Part shown: positions 16,949 through 25,150 of the stretch, one piece after another
Layout of the letters: each line of letters opens with the position of its first letter
How positions within the stretch are numbered: position 1 is the stretch's first letter
Assembly: GCF_024198215.1 (NCBI RefSeq)
Contig: NZ_JAKCFA010000008.1
Coordinates: 310,001-374,000 of the forward strand
Origin: Myxococcus qinghaiensis
GTDB taxonomy: Bacteria > Myxococcota > Myxococcia > Myxococcales > Myxococcaceae
Reading direction: 5' to 3'
Length of the DNA: 64,000 nucleotides
Program-made: the position numbers and the translations under genes
The notes under the pieces: generated by a model
Database searches by the model: none
What the model was told of the DNA's origin: nothing
The model's input: only the letters and a program-made list of their open reading frames with translations

Positions 16949-17512
16949 CTAGGTCGCGGACGGCTTCTCGGGAATCCACTTCACGTCTTCCACCTGGGCG
17001 CGGTGGTTGGCCACGCGAGCCATGACGAAGAGCAGGTCGGAGAGCCTGTTGAGGAAAACCACCACGTCCTTGGGAATCGTCCCGTCGCGCAGCAGCGGGA
17101 CGGCGCGGCGCTCGGCGCGACGGCACACCGTGCGCGCCAGGTGCAGCGCGGCGGCGCCCTGCGTGCCTCCGGGCAGGATGAAGTGGGTCATCTTCGGCAG
17201 CTCGCCCTCGAAGCGGTCGATGGCGTGCTCCATGTCCGCCGCCCACTCCGCCTTGAGCGAGGGGATGTGCGCGGAGGCCTTCGTGCCCGCCGGGGTCGCC
17301 ATCACCGCGCCCACCGTGAAGAGCTGGTCCTGGAGCCGGTGCAGCATCGCGTCCAGCTCCTGCGGCAGGGAAGAGCCTCGCGCGAGGCCGAGCGTCGCGT
17401 TGAGCTCATCCACCTCGCCGTACGCGTCCACACGGGCGTCGTCCTTCGCGACACGACCGCCCCCGAACAGGCCCGTCTCTCCCGCGTCACCCGTCTTGGT
17501 GTAGATCTTCAT
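16949..17512 (-). CDS. pduO: PduO-type cob(I)alamin adenosyltransferase
   Basis: 187 aa. It makes adenosylcobalamin from cob(I)alamin and ATP. The N-terminal MKIYTKTGDAGETGLFGG is the family's ATP-binding signature, VDELNATLG follows, and FILPGGT plus CRRAERRAV (about 125-150) form the conserved C-terminal ATP-site helix. Length is typical for PduO (about 190). It is the first gene of a three-gene minus-strand unit with queG (a cobalamin enzyme) and the DMT transporter. I see no cobalamin riboswitch in the 157-bp upstream gap. Confidence 0.94.
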   Translation of the reverse strand: MKIYTKTGDAGETGLFGGGRVAKDDARVDAYGEVDELNATLGLARGSSLPQELDAMLHRLQDQLFTVGAVMATPAGTKASAHIPSLKAEWAADMEHAIDRFEGELPKMTHFILPGGTQGAAALHLARTVCRRAERRAVPLLRDGTIPKDVVVFLNRLSDLLFVMARVANHRAQVEDVKWIPEKPSAT

Positions 17513-17669
17513 GGGTTCCGGCTTGTACCGGTGGGGCGCGCCACACGTCCAATGAGAAGGCGCGTCGGTGCATGCGCGGAGACATGCGACATGGTTCTGC
17601 GCTCTAGCAGGCGTTCTCGTGACTCGGGGCTTGCCTGCCGAAGCATGGCCAACTACACGCCTCGGCCCC

Positions 17670-18464
17670 ATGCAGCCCTATCTGAACCTGCTCGACCACG
17701 TCCTCAAGCACGGAACGAAGAAGGGTGACCGCACCGGCACGGGCACACTCAGTGTCTTCGGCCCTCAGCTGCGGTTCGACCTGACGCAGGGCTTCCCGCT
17801 GGTCACCACGAAGAAGCTGCACGTGAAGTCCATCTTCCACGAGCTGCTCTGGATGCTCTCGGGGGACACCAACGTGCGCACGCTCCAGGCGAACGGCGTC
17901 ACCATCTGGGACGAGTGGGCCAACGCGCAGGGCGAGCTGGGCCCCGTCTACGGCCACCAGTGGCGCTCGTGGAACGCGCCGGACGGCGCTCACATCGACC
18001 AGATGAAGGCGCTGGTCGACGGGCTGAAGAAGAACCCCGACTCGCGCCGGCACCTCATCAGCGCGTGGAACGTGGCGGACCTGCCGGACATGAAGCTGCC
18101 GCCGTGCCACGTCCTCTTCCAGTTCTACGTGGCCAACGGGCGGCTGTCCTGCCAGCTCTACCAGCGCAGCGCGGACCTCTTCCTGGGACTGCCCTTCAAC
18201 ATCGCCTCGTACGCGCTCCTGACGATGATGGTGGCGCAGGTGACAGGCATGGAGGCGCACGAGTTCATCCACACGATGGGCGACGCGCACCTGTACCTCA
18301 ACCACGTCGAGCAGGCCCAGGAGCAGCTCTCCCGTGAGCCCCGGCCACTGCCACGCCTGCGCCTCAACCCGGACGTGAAGGACCTGTTCGCCTTCAAGTA
18401 CGAGGACATCCAGGTCGAAGGCTACGAGCCCCACCCCGCCATCAAGGCCCCGGTCGCCGTATGA
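17670..18464 (+). CDS. thyA: Thymidylate synthase
   Basis: 264 aa, the same length as E. coli ThyA. It methylates dUMP to dTMP using methylene-tetrahydrofolate. The N-terminus has [12 protein letters not shown], the active site is [12 protein letters not shown] with the catalytic cysteine, followed by [20 protein letters not shown] (folate and dUMP contacts) and HLYLNH. The start at 17670 matches the family N-terminus ([12 protein letters not shown]). Its stop overlaps the folA start (ATGA, 18461-18464), which couples dTMP synthesis to regeneration of the dihydrofolate it produces. Confidence 0.98.
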   Translation: MQPYLNLLDHVLKHGTKKGDRTGTGTLSVFGPQLRFDLTQGFPLVTTKKLHVKSIFHELLWMLSGDTNVRTLQANGVTIWDEWANAQGELGPVYGHQWRSWNAPDGAHIDQMKALVDGLKKNPDSRRHLISAWNVADLPDMKLPPCHVLFQFYVANGRLSCQLYQRSADLFLGLPFNIASYALLTMMVAQVTGMEAHEFIHTMGDAHLYLNHVEQAQEQLSREPRPLPRLRLNPDVKDLFAFKYEDIQVEGYEPHPAIKAPVAV

Positions 18465-18940
18465 AGCTGTCGGCCATCGTCGCGCTCGCCTCCAACCGCG
18501 TCATCGGCGCCCACAACCAGCTCCCGTGGCGTCTGCCCGCGGACCTCGCGCGCTTCAAGCGACTCACCATGGGCCACACGCTCATCATGGGTCGCAAGAC
18601 GTATGAGTCCATCGGTCGCCCCCTGCCCGGCCGAGCCTTCATCGTCGTCACGCGCCAGCGGGACTTCGCGCCCGAGGGTGTGACGGTCGTCCACTCCGTG
18701 GAGCAGGCGCTCCAGCAGGCGGAGGCCCGAGGCGACGACGAGGTGTTCATCGCCGGAGGCGCGGACCTCTACGCCCAGACGATGGACCGCGTCGAGCGCC
18801 TCTACCTCACGCGAATCTCACGCGACTACCCGGGCGACATCTTCTTCCCAGAGGTCGACCTGTCCGGCTGGAAGCTCGTCGAGGAAGAGCAGCACCCGGA
18901 GGCCGAGCCTCCCCACGCCTTCCTCACCTACGAGCGCTGA
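18461..18940 (+). CDS. folA: Dihydrofolate reductase
   Basis: 159-aa NADPH-dependent enzyme (E. coli FolA has 159). [16 protein letters not shown] starts the first strand, [13 protein letters not shown] carries the active-site acid (D27-equivalent), [19 protein letters not shown] is the NADPH loop, and [12 protein letters not shown] the second glycine motif. It overlaps thyA by 4 bp, the classic thyA-folA pair. Confidence 0.98.
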   Translation: MKLSAIVALASNRVIGAHNQLPWRLPADLARFKRLTMGHTLIMGRKTYESIGRPLPGRAFIVVTRQRDFAPEGVTVVHSVEQALQQAEARGDDEVFIAGGADLYAQTMDRVERLYLTRISRDYPGDIFFPEVDLSGWKLVEEEQHPEAEPPHAFLTYER

Positions 18941-19012
18941 AGCTACAGCTCCCGCGTCGCTCGCCCGCCGGGCGGCGCATCGTGCGTCCGCGGATGGCTT
19001 GCGCGCGGCGCC

Positions 19013-19435
19013 GTGCGCACCTCGAACGGCATGTGGACCACCCTCACCTTCCCGCTCCAGCCTCAGCACCTCATGGCCCGCTCCCTGCGCACCGCGACGC
19101 TGGCCGGTGCCACCGGGCTCGCCATCGCCAACACCGTCACGCTTGCTCGCCTCTCCCGGCGGCTCGACTCCTGGCAGGTCCGGAGGCGGCCACCGCGCGT
19201 CCGAGCCCTCCGCGCACTCGCCGTCGGAGCCAATGCCCTGGGCGCCACCGCGATAGGGGCACTTTCCGTGGGGGCCGTCGCCATTGGCGCGCTCTCCATC
19301 GGCGCCTTCGCCATCGGCCGCCTGCGGGGCGGTGACTGGCGCGTCGCCCGCCTGCGCATCCAGTCCCTGGAAGTCGAGCAGTGGACGGGCCCCGTCAACG
19401 CCACCACCGTCGCCACCATCCCTTCACGGGCTTGA
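19013..19435 (+). CDS. Small protein with seven Gly-centred pentapeptide repeats
   Basis: 140 aa from a GTG at 19013. ATGs at 19031 and 19073 are alternative starts, none with a convincing ribosome site. The N-terminal half has one hydrophobic segment (about 25-45) followed by an Arg-rich stretch (49-67). Residues 70-104 are seven successive five-residue units of the form [Ala/Ser]-[Val/Ile/Leu]-Gly-[Ala/Arg]-x. A short basic and beta-rich end follows (DWRVARLRIQSLEVEQW). I do not recognise a family. The repeat could form a regular beta solenoid or a membrane-embedded glycine zipper. It lies 72 bp after folA on the same strand. Confidence 0.6.
   Translation: MRTSNGMWTTLTFPLQPQHLMARSLRTATLAGATGLAIANTVTLARLSRRLDSWQVRRRPPRVRALRALAVGANALGATAIGALSVGAVAIGALSIGAFAIGRLRGGDWRVARLRIQSLEVEQWTGPVNATTVATIPSRA
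19220..19324 (+). repeat. 15-bp coding repeat, [AS][VIL]G[AR]x seven times
   Basis: Seven consecutive 5-codon units within the preceding gene: AVGAN, ALGAT, AIGAL, SVGAV, AIGAL, SIGAF, AIGRL. The period is kept without a gap at the protein level while the DNA differs between units, so the protein pattern seems to be under selection. Confidence 0.85.
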
Positions 19436-19475
19436 AACGCTCATTTCGATATTGATTCGCAAAATTGAAACACTC
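19432..19475. promoter_or_regulatory. AT-rich operator-like patch upstream of the iron permease (possible Fur site)
   Basis: A sudden AT-rich island in very GC-rich DNA, ending 24 bp before the permease ATG. It holds three overlapping signals. One is a direct repeat TTGAAACRCTC at 19432-19442 and 19465-19475, 33 bp apart. The second is an inverted repeat TTTCGATATT / AAAATTGAAA (8 of 10 paired, 19444-19453 and 19461-19470). The third is GATATTGATTCGC at 19448-19460, which resembles the Fur 6-1-6 box GATAAT-n-ATTATC with 9 of 12 matches. The position before an iron gene makes iron control plausible; no regulator is proven. Confidence 0.45.
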
Positions 19476-19499
19476 GTCCCCCGCTGGTAGACGAAGGCC

Positions 19500-21353
19500 A
19501 TGAATCGTGTGGTCTCCGTTGCCTTGTGCCTCGTGCTCGCGGTGCCTCTTTCGGCCGGGGCCAGCGAGCCAGGCGCGGAGGAGCGGACGTGGCATCGGCT
19601 GGTGGGAATCCTCCAGTACCTGGAGGCGGACTATCCGGCCGCCATCGAGTCCCAGTCGCAGTTCGAGCTGGCGGAGCAGAAGAGCTTCGCGGCCGAGGCG
19701 GTGGACGCGGCCCAGGGCCTGGGCGCGGCGGCGGCGGTATTCGTCCCGCGCGTGAAGGCCATCCAGGCGCGCGTGGACCAGTCGCGCGACGCGGAGGGCG
19801 TGAGCCGGGACTGCGGCGCGCTGGTGGAGGACCTGGTGCTCGCCGGAGGTCTGGCGCGCAGCCCGCGTCACCCGCCGGACCTGAAGCTCGGTGAGAAGCT
19901 CTTCCAGACGAACTGCGCGGCCTGCCACGCCGCGGACGGCAGCGCCAACCTGCCCATCGCGGCGACGATGGAGCCCGCGCCCGCCAACTTCCGTGACGCG
20001 GAGCTGATGGGCGGACTCACGCCCTACAAGGCCTTCAACACCACCAGCTTCGGCGTGCCGGGCACCGCGATGCCGGCCTATCCCACGCTGAGCGAGGACG
20101 AGCGCTGGTCGCTCGCCTTCTTCGTCTTCACGCTGCGCCAGCCGCCGTGCGAGGGCGCTCCGCCGCGTGCGTCCCTGGAGCGGCTGGCGAACAGCACGGA
20201 TGACGACCTGGTGAAGTCGTTCGGCGCGGAGCACCTGGCGTGCCTGCGTCGCGAGCTGCCGCAAGTGGACGAGGAACGCTCGCTGATGATTGCCCGCGAA
20301 GGGGTCCAGGAGGCGATGCGGCAGGGCGCCTCGGGCAACGCGGCAGGGGCGAAGGCTGCATTGCTGGATGCGTACCTCAACGGCCTGGAGCCGGTGGAGC
20401 CCAAGCTCAGCTCGCGCGACTCCGCGCTGGTGCTCAAGCTGGAGCAGGGCTTCCTCAATGCGCGGCTCGCGGCGGAGAACGGCAGTCCGCACCTTCAGGA
20501 CGAGGGCCGGGAGCTGGTGTCGCTGTTGGACCAGGCGCGTCGGGACAGCGGCAGCGCGGCGGACCTGCTGTCCACGCTGTGGCTCACCGTGTTCATCCTC
20601 CTGCGCGAGGGCTTCGAGGCCAGCATCATCGTCGCGGCGCTGCTGGCGGCCCTGAAGAAGATGAAGGCCACCGAGCACGTGCGCGTGGTGCATGCCGGCT
20701 GGATGTCCGCGCTGGTGGTGGGCGCCGGGGCCTATCTGCTCGGCCGACACCTGCTGGCCGGCGCGCAGCGCGAGTGGCTGGAGGGCGTCGCGGCGCTCGC
20801 GGCGGTGGGCATGCTCATCTACGCGGCGCTATGGCTCAACGCGCGCTCCAACATCAGCCAGTTCATGGGGGAGCTGCGCGAGAAGATGCAGGGCGCGCTC
20901 GGCCGGGGCAGCATGGTGGGCCTGTTCCTCATCGCCTTCACCGCCGTGCTGCGCGAGAGCTTCGAGACGGCCATCTTCCTCCAGGGCCTGGCGCTGGACT
21001 CGCCCGCTGGCGTGGCCTGGGGCACGTTGGTGGGGGCGGTGGGGCTCACCGTCCTCGTCCTCTTCATCAACCGGCTGGGCTTCCGGCTGCCGATGAAGAC
21101 GCTGTTCAACGTGTCCACGGTGGTCCTCGTCGTCACGGCGGTGATGCTGCTGGGCAAGGGCCTGCACTCGTTGCAGGAGGTGGGCGCGCTGCCGCTGGTG
21201 CCGGTGCGCTTCTTCACCGTGGACCTGCTGGGCATCTACCCGGACGTCGTCTCGTTGCTGCCCCAGCTGCTGCTGGCCGCCGCGCCGCTCGCCTTGGTGG
21301 TGCTGCGTCGCCGGGCCCGTGCCAGCCGGGTGACCGAGATGTCCGCCAGTTGA
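19500..21353 (+). CDS. Cytochrome c - FTR1 family iron permease fusion
   Basis: 617 aa. A signal peptide (1-21) leads into a helical periplasmic region. A cytochrome c domain follows with the heme motif CAACH at 139-143 and a likely distal methionine in GTAMPAYP (191). A second helical region spans about 225-355, and a membrane domain of about seven helices spans 357-605. The membrane domain has two REGFE-type iron motifs, REGFE at 369-373 and RESFE at 485-489, as in yeast Ftr1p and EfeU. Fused cytochrome c-FTR1 proteins are a known bacterial class; the heme domain probably helps oxidise ferrous iron for uptake (inference). The AT-rich Fur-like patch upstream fits iron control. Confidence 0.93.
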   Translation: MNRVVSVALCLVLAVPLSAGASEPGAEERTWHRLVGILQYLEADYPAAIESQSQFELAEQKSFAAEAVDAAQGLGAAAAVFVPRVKAIQARVDQSRDAEGVSRDCGALVEDLVLAGGLARSPRHPPDLKLGEKLFQTNCAACHAADGSANLPIAATMEPAPANFRDAELMGGLTPYKAFNTTSFGVPGTAMPAYPTLSEDERWSLAFFVFTLRQPPCEGAPPRASLERLANSTDDDLVKSFGAEHLACLRRELPQVDEERSLMIAREGVQEAMRQGASGNAAGAKAALLDAYLNGLEPVEPKLSSRDSALVLKLEQGFLNARLAAENGSPHLQDEGRELVSLLDQARRDSGSAADLLSTLWLTVFILLREGFEASIIVAALLAALKKMKATEHVRVVHAGWMSALVVGAGAYLLGRHLLAGAQREWLEGVAALAAVGMLIYAALWLNARSNISQFMGELREKMQGALGRGSMVGLFLIAFTAVLRESFETAIFLQGLALDSPAGVAWGTLVGAVGLTVLVLFINRLGFRLPMKTLFNVSTVVLVVTAVMLLGKGLHSLQEVGALPLVPVRFFTVDLLGIYPDVVSLLPQLLLAAAPLALVVLRRRARASRVTEMSAS

Positions 21354-21390
21354 CGCGACGACACCCCCGGCCTTGCGGTAGCTTGGGGGG

Positions 21391-22161
21391 GTGAGGTTTT
21401 CGCGCGCGCTCTCCGCTTGGCTGGCCGTCCTGCTCTTGTCGAGCACGGGCTCCGCCTGGGGCCAGCGCGTCCCCGAGGACGAGCCAGCCCAGCGCCCCGC
21501 TCCCGAGCTGTCACCTCCCCCGCTCGTCCCTGTCTCGCCCGGAGACAGCACGTCGCGCGACGACGACGGCGACGAGGGCAAGGGCGATGACCAGCCTCCT
21601 CCCACCACCACGTCCGGTCCTGAAGTCACCGAGGCAGCCCGGCCGAGCCGCAAGGCCGCCGCGGTGGAGGACCCGGTGCCCCGCGTCGCGGTGGAGCTCG
21701 TGGGAGGAGCCGCGGGCGGAATCGCGGGCGGCGCCGTGGGGCTGGTGGTGGGCTACCTGCTCGGCGCGCCCACGGTGGGCTGTGATGAGTGCCAGGTCGT
21801 CTCGCTCGTGGGCGGCCTCACCGGCGTCGTCATCGGCATTCCCGCCGGCACCTGGGCGGGCGGCCGGCTCATGGACGGCAAGGGCACGCTGCTCGCCACC
21901 ATCGGAGGAAGCCTGGTGGGCTGGGGCGGCGCGCTGCTGGGCTCGCTCATCCTCGGCGCCAACGACGACGACAAGGCGCTCGCCGCGATACTGCTGCTGC
22001 TCCCCGTCGCCGGTGCCACCACGGGCTATGAGCTGTCCCACCAGTCACAGCGAACTGTGACGCCGCCTCCGCAGGCACGGCATGACTCCGGCGTGCGGCT
22101 ACTCCCCGTCGCGGGGATGACCGAGCACGGTCCCCGACTGGGGCTGATGGGGCGGTTCTGA
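21391..22161 (+). CDS. Hypothetical envelope protein with glycine-zipper membrane segments
   Basis: 256 aa from a GTG at 21391, 37 bp after the iron permease. A signal peptide (1-24, cut after AWG) is followed by a charged Pro/Asp-rich stretch (25-95). Two Gly-rich hydrophobic blocks follow: VELVGGAAGGIAGGAVG (about 101-117) and a longer one from LVGGLTGVVIGIPAGTWAGG through LLATIGGSLVGWGG, separated by a CDEC pair. A third hydrophobic helix (about 198-210) precedes a polar tail ending in LMGRF. The GxxxG-rich blocks suggest packed membrane helices. Family unknown to me. Confidence 0.68.
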   Translation: MRFSRALSAWLAVLLLSSTGSAWGQRVPEDEPAQRPAPELSPPPLVPVSPGDSTSRDDDGDEGKGDDQPPPTTTSGPEVTEAARPSRKAAAVEDPVPRVAVELVGGAAGGIAGGAVGLVVGYLLGAPTVGCDECQVVSLVGGLTGVVIGIPAGTWAGGRLMDGKGTLLATIGGSLVGWGGALLGSLILGANDDDKALAAILLLLPVAGATTGYELSHQSQRTVTPPPQARHDSGVRLLPVAGMTEHGPRLGLMGRF

Positions 22162-22182
22162 GAGCCGCCCCTCCGGCGGCTC
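22162..22182. terminator. Bidirectional terminator between convergent genes
   Basis: Perfect 8-bp inverted repeat GAGCCGCC / GGCGGCTC around a 5-base loop. It starts one base after the stop of the upstream plus-strand gene and overlaps the stop codon (22181-22183) of the convergent minus-strand gene. No T-run. Confidence 0.55.
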
Positions 22183-23713
22183 AAGTCCCCAGGCGGAAGT
22201 ACTGCAGCGACTCCTCGCGCACGCGACCTTCGGCCACCAGCTTCTCCAGCGTGGCCAGCGCGCTGCGCTCTGCGACCGGGTGCATCAAGGGCGGCGTGTC
22301 CGCGTAGGCCCGCTCCACCAGCTGGGCCAGGGTGATTCCGTCTGGAGGCACCGCCGCGAGGATGAGCGCCTCGCGCTGGGCGCGGTGATTCAGATACTCC
22401 TGGAGCTTCGCGGGCCCGTCCGGCAACGGCTGGCCATGCGCGGGGTACAGCGTGCCCACGGGCCAGTCGCGCAGCCGGGCGAGCTGCGACAGGTAGTCCC
22501 GCATGTTGCCCTCGGGCGGGTCGATGACGATGGAGCCCACGCCGGCCACCATGTCGCCCACCACCGCCGCGCGGCTGCGCTCATCCACGAGGCAGATGTG
22601 GCCCCGCGCATGTCCTGGCGTGTGCAGCACCCGCCAACGCTGGGGCACGTCGCCCGCCAGCGCCAGCACCTCGCCGTCCTCCAGCAGCCGGTCGGCGGGG
22701 ACCTCCAGCCACTCCGACGTCTTCGCATGGCACCACAGCGGAATTCCCAGCCGCTCCTTCACCGCGCGCGCGCCGCCGACGTGGTCGCCATGGTGATGCG
22801 TCAGCACCACCGCCACCGGCTTGAGCCCGTCCGCCTTGAGGCTCGACACCAACGACAGGAGCTTCGCGTACTGCTTCACATCGCCTGAGCCCGGGTCCAC
22901 CAGCAGCAACTCCCCGTTGCCCAGCACATACGCGTTGGTGTGAGTGGCCGGCGGCAACGTGGGCGTCTCCAGCGCCACCACGCGCACGCCCTGCTGGAAC
23001 TCGATGCGCTGGGCGATGAAGCCCGGGCAGTACGGCGGCGTCATGAGCCGCGCCCTCGCGTCCGCCTCATCGGTGAACGTGCCCAGCACCTGGAGCGCGT
23101 GCACCGCCGGCGGGTGCAGCAGCGCGCTCCCGTCACTCCAGCGCCCCAGCGCCAGCGAGGGCGACACCCACGCGCCCTCCGACAGCTCTCCGGGCCACAG
23201 CTCCGTGCGCGCGTGCGGCGGCAGCTCCACCAGATAGAAGTGCGTGTCGAAGCGCACCGGCACCGCGTGCGGGGTAATCCACCGGCCCGCGGCGCGGAAG
23301 TCGTCGGCGCGAAGCGTCAGGCCCTCGGTCTGGAGCAGCTCACCCCAGCCGCGCTGCCCCGCCAGCAGCGCCTTGCGCAGGGCATCCTGCTTCTCTTGCG
23401 AGAGCGACTCGGCGCCCTCGGCCACCAGCACACCGGTCTCCTCGAACAGCTCGCGCGCGGCGGCCGAGCGCAGCGCGGCCTCATCTCCACTGGCACCCCG
23501 CACCGGAACGTCCGCGTCCGCCGCGTCCAGCTTGCCGCCAGGGAACGCGTAGAAGCCGCCCGCGAACTTCAGCGCCTTGCCACGCTTCACCCAGTAGACC
23601 TCCACGCCAGGGCCCACGCGGCGGTAGAGCAGCGCCACCGCGGAGGCGCGCGGCTCGACGGGGACATGGCTCAGGTCCATACCGAGGCCCAGACCGGGAA
23701 GACGCTCACTCAT
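22181..23713 (-). CDS. Nudix hydrolase - metallo-beta-lactamase fusion (NUDT19-like plus LACTB2-like)
   Basis: 510 aa with two hydrolase domains. The Nudix domain (about 22-230) has GGFYAFPGGKLDAAD then, after an insertion, AARELFEETGVL. The broken Nudix box with about 20 extra residues between GG and RELFEE is typical of the NUDT19/RP2-type CoA diphosphatases. The metallo-beta-lactamase domain (about 255-430) has THHHGDH at 305-311, HTPGHARGHICL and a PAHG end motif. A C-terminal winged-helix-like tail (about 440-510) is shared with LACTB2-type enzymes, which are RNA nucleases. Each half is recognisable; what the fusion acts on is not known. The start overlaps the HD-protein stop as ATGA (23710-23713). 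Confidence 0.87.
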   Translation of the reverse strand: MSERLPGLGLGMDLSHVPVEPRASAVALLYRRVGPGVEVYWVKRGKALKFAGGFYAFPGGKLDAADADVPVRGASGDEAALRSAAARELFEETGVLVAEGAESLSQEKQDALRKALLAGQRGWGELLQTEGLTLRADDFRAAGRWITPHAVPVRFDTHFYLVELPPHARTELWPGELSEGAWVSPSLALGRWSDGSALLHPPAVHALQVLGTFTDEADARARLMTPPYCPGFIAQRIEFQQGVRVVALETPTLPPATHTNAYVLGNGELLLVDPGSGDVKQYAKLLSLVSSLKADGLKPVAVVLTHHHGDHVGGARAVKERLGIPLWCHAKTSEWLEVPADRLLEDGEVLALAGDVPQRWRVLHTPGHARGHICLVDERSRAAVVGDMVAGVGSIVIDPPEGNMRDYLSQLARLRDWPVGTLYPAHGQPLPDGPAKLQEYLNHRAQREALILAAVPPDGITLAQLVERAYADTPPLMHPVAERSALATLEKLVAEGRVREESLQYFRLGT

Positions 23714-25002
23714 GATTGCACCGCCTGACCGAGGAGCTGGCCCATCAGCTCGTGCGCTGCTTCCGACTGGTCCGGCCGCACGAACAAGCGCGTGAGGCGG
23801 ACCGCTCCACTGTAGCGCTGGTACAGCGCGGTGTAGCGCGCCACCTCCGTCAACCGTCCGGTGGACGCGTCGATGATGAAGAGGCTCGGTCCGCCTGACG
23901 GGCCGGAGGCGTACTTGCTGAGCACGTTCACCGACTCCACGACGTAGTGCTCGAAGCCCGACGAGACGAGCGCGCTGCGCAGCACGTCCAGGTCGTACCC
24001 GGCATCCCGCTCCGTGTACTGCGCCAGCAGCTTGAAGCCTTGTCGGGTGATGATGCGCTGCGCCCACTTGTTGCGGGAGCGGCGCAGCGTGTACCAGAGC
24101 GCCGAGTCGTCACAGAGCAGGAAGGCCTCCGGGTCCGACGGAATCTCGAACTCGCCGGGCGACTCCTCGTAGTAGCGCCGCAGCATGTAGTCGAAGCTCA
24201 CCGACGTGTGGTGCAGGTAGACCGAGACGAACATGTGGTAGCGGCTGAGGAGGAAGTCCTCGAAGGCAAACGCCGCCGCCCGGCTCAGCGCGAGGTAGGC
24301 CCGCCCGTCCTTCACCGCCGGGTTCAGGTTGCCGATGATCCAATCCATGTCGTACCGGCCGTAGTTGACCCCCGTGTAGAAGGAGTCGCGCAGCAGGTAG
24401 TCCATGCGGTCCGCGTCCAGTTCGCCGGAGACGATGGCGCGGAGCAGCGGCGTCCAGTCCACGCCGTCCCACGTGAAGCCCGGGTCCTTGGGCGGACGGG
24501 CGCCCGTAATCAGCGCCACCGCCGCCATGGGGGTGATGTCCCGGGCCCCGAACTCGCGCTCGATGATGGGCGTCAGCGAGCTGTCGAGCAGGATTTTCGC
24601 CGTGTAGTCCTCATGGGTGGCCTGCTCACCCTCCGCCACCGAGTCCAGCCAGCCAGGCAGGCGCAACAGTGAACGCTTCGGGGCAATGCGCTCGGAGGCA
24701 TGCGACAGCGGCATGTGGCCCAGGTCATGGCAGAGGACGGCCAGGCGGACGGCGGTGCAGAAGCGCTCACGCACGTCCTCGGGGAGCGACGAGCGGGAGG
24801 CCACCGCCCCGAACACCCGCGAGGCGACGTGCATGGCGCCCAGGGAGTGGATGTGCCGGGTGTGCGTGGCCCCGGGGAAGGCCAGGTCGCCGAAGCCGAG
24901 CTGCCGCACATAACGCAGCCGCTGATAGTGGCGGCTGTCGATGACGGCCTTCTCCGACTCGCTCACCGGGATGGTGCCGTGGATGGGGTCGCGGATGCGC
25001 AT
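23710..25002 (-). CDS. HD-domain phosphohydrolase (dGTPase/YdhJ-like)
   Basis: 430 aa, cytosolic. The opening MRIRDPIHGTIPVSESEKAVIDS and HYQRLRYVRQLG match HD-superfamily nucleotide phosphohydrolases related to SAMHD1. The metal site is H in HTRHIHSLG, HD in CHDLGHMPLSH, and a later D in ELDADRMDYLLRDSFYTG. These enzymes typically hydrolyse dNTPs or related nucleotides; the substrate here is not readable. The chosen ATG (25002) starts exactly at the conserved N-terminus. It is co-transcribed with the Nudix-lactamase fusion through a 4-bp overlap. Confidence 0.9.
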   Translation of the reverse strand: MRIRDPIHGTIPVSESEKAVIDSRHYQRLRYVRQLGFGDLAFPGATHTRHIHSLGAMHVASRVFGAVASRSSLPEDVRERFCTAVRLAVLCHDLGHMPLSHASERIAPKRSLLRLPGWLDSVAEGEQATHEDYTAKILLDSSLTPIIEREFGARDITPMAAVALITGARPPKDPGFTWDGVDWTPLLRAIVSGELDADRMDYLLRDSFYTGVNYGRYDMDWIIGNLNPAVKDGRAYLALSRAAAFAFEDFLLSRYHMFVSVYLHHTSVSFDYMLRRYYEESPGEFEIPSDPEAFLLCDDSALWYTLRRSRNKWAQRIITRQGFKLLAQYTERDAGYDLDVLRSALVSSGFEHYVVESVNVLSKYASGPSGGPSLFIIDASTGRLTEVARYTALYQRYSGAVRLTRLFVRPDQSEAAHELMGQLLGQAVQS

Positions 25003-25150
25003 GGTGCCCTTTCCATACTCCTGGATACCCCTATCGGAGGTAGTCCACCGTACTGCAAGCCCTTCCGGGAGGTAGCCCAGGAGGTAACCAACCGTCACCT
25101 GTGGACTGGGCTCGGAACGGGGGACGTGCTAACCCTCCCGGCACCTCCGA

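Noticed and set aside
17513-17669. Possible cobalamin riboswitch before the PduO-type gene
   Set aside because: No B12-box-like sequence or extended structure could be found in this short gap shared with thyA.
18941-19012. GC-rich palindromic run after folA as a terminator
   Set aside because: The only stem (GCCCG/CGGGC) has a one-base loop, which cannot fold as such.
25036-25086. Three GGAGGTA copies in the HD/ATP-grasp divergent gap
   Set aside because: Spacing is irregular (32 and 12 bp) and the motif is close to a ribosome-site sequence, so chance is likely.
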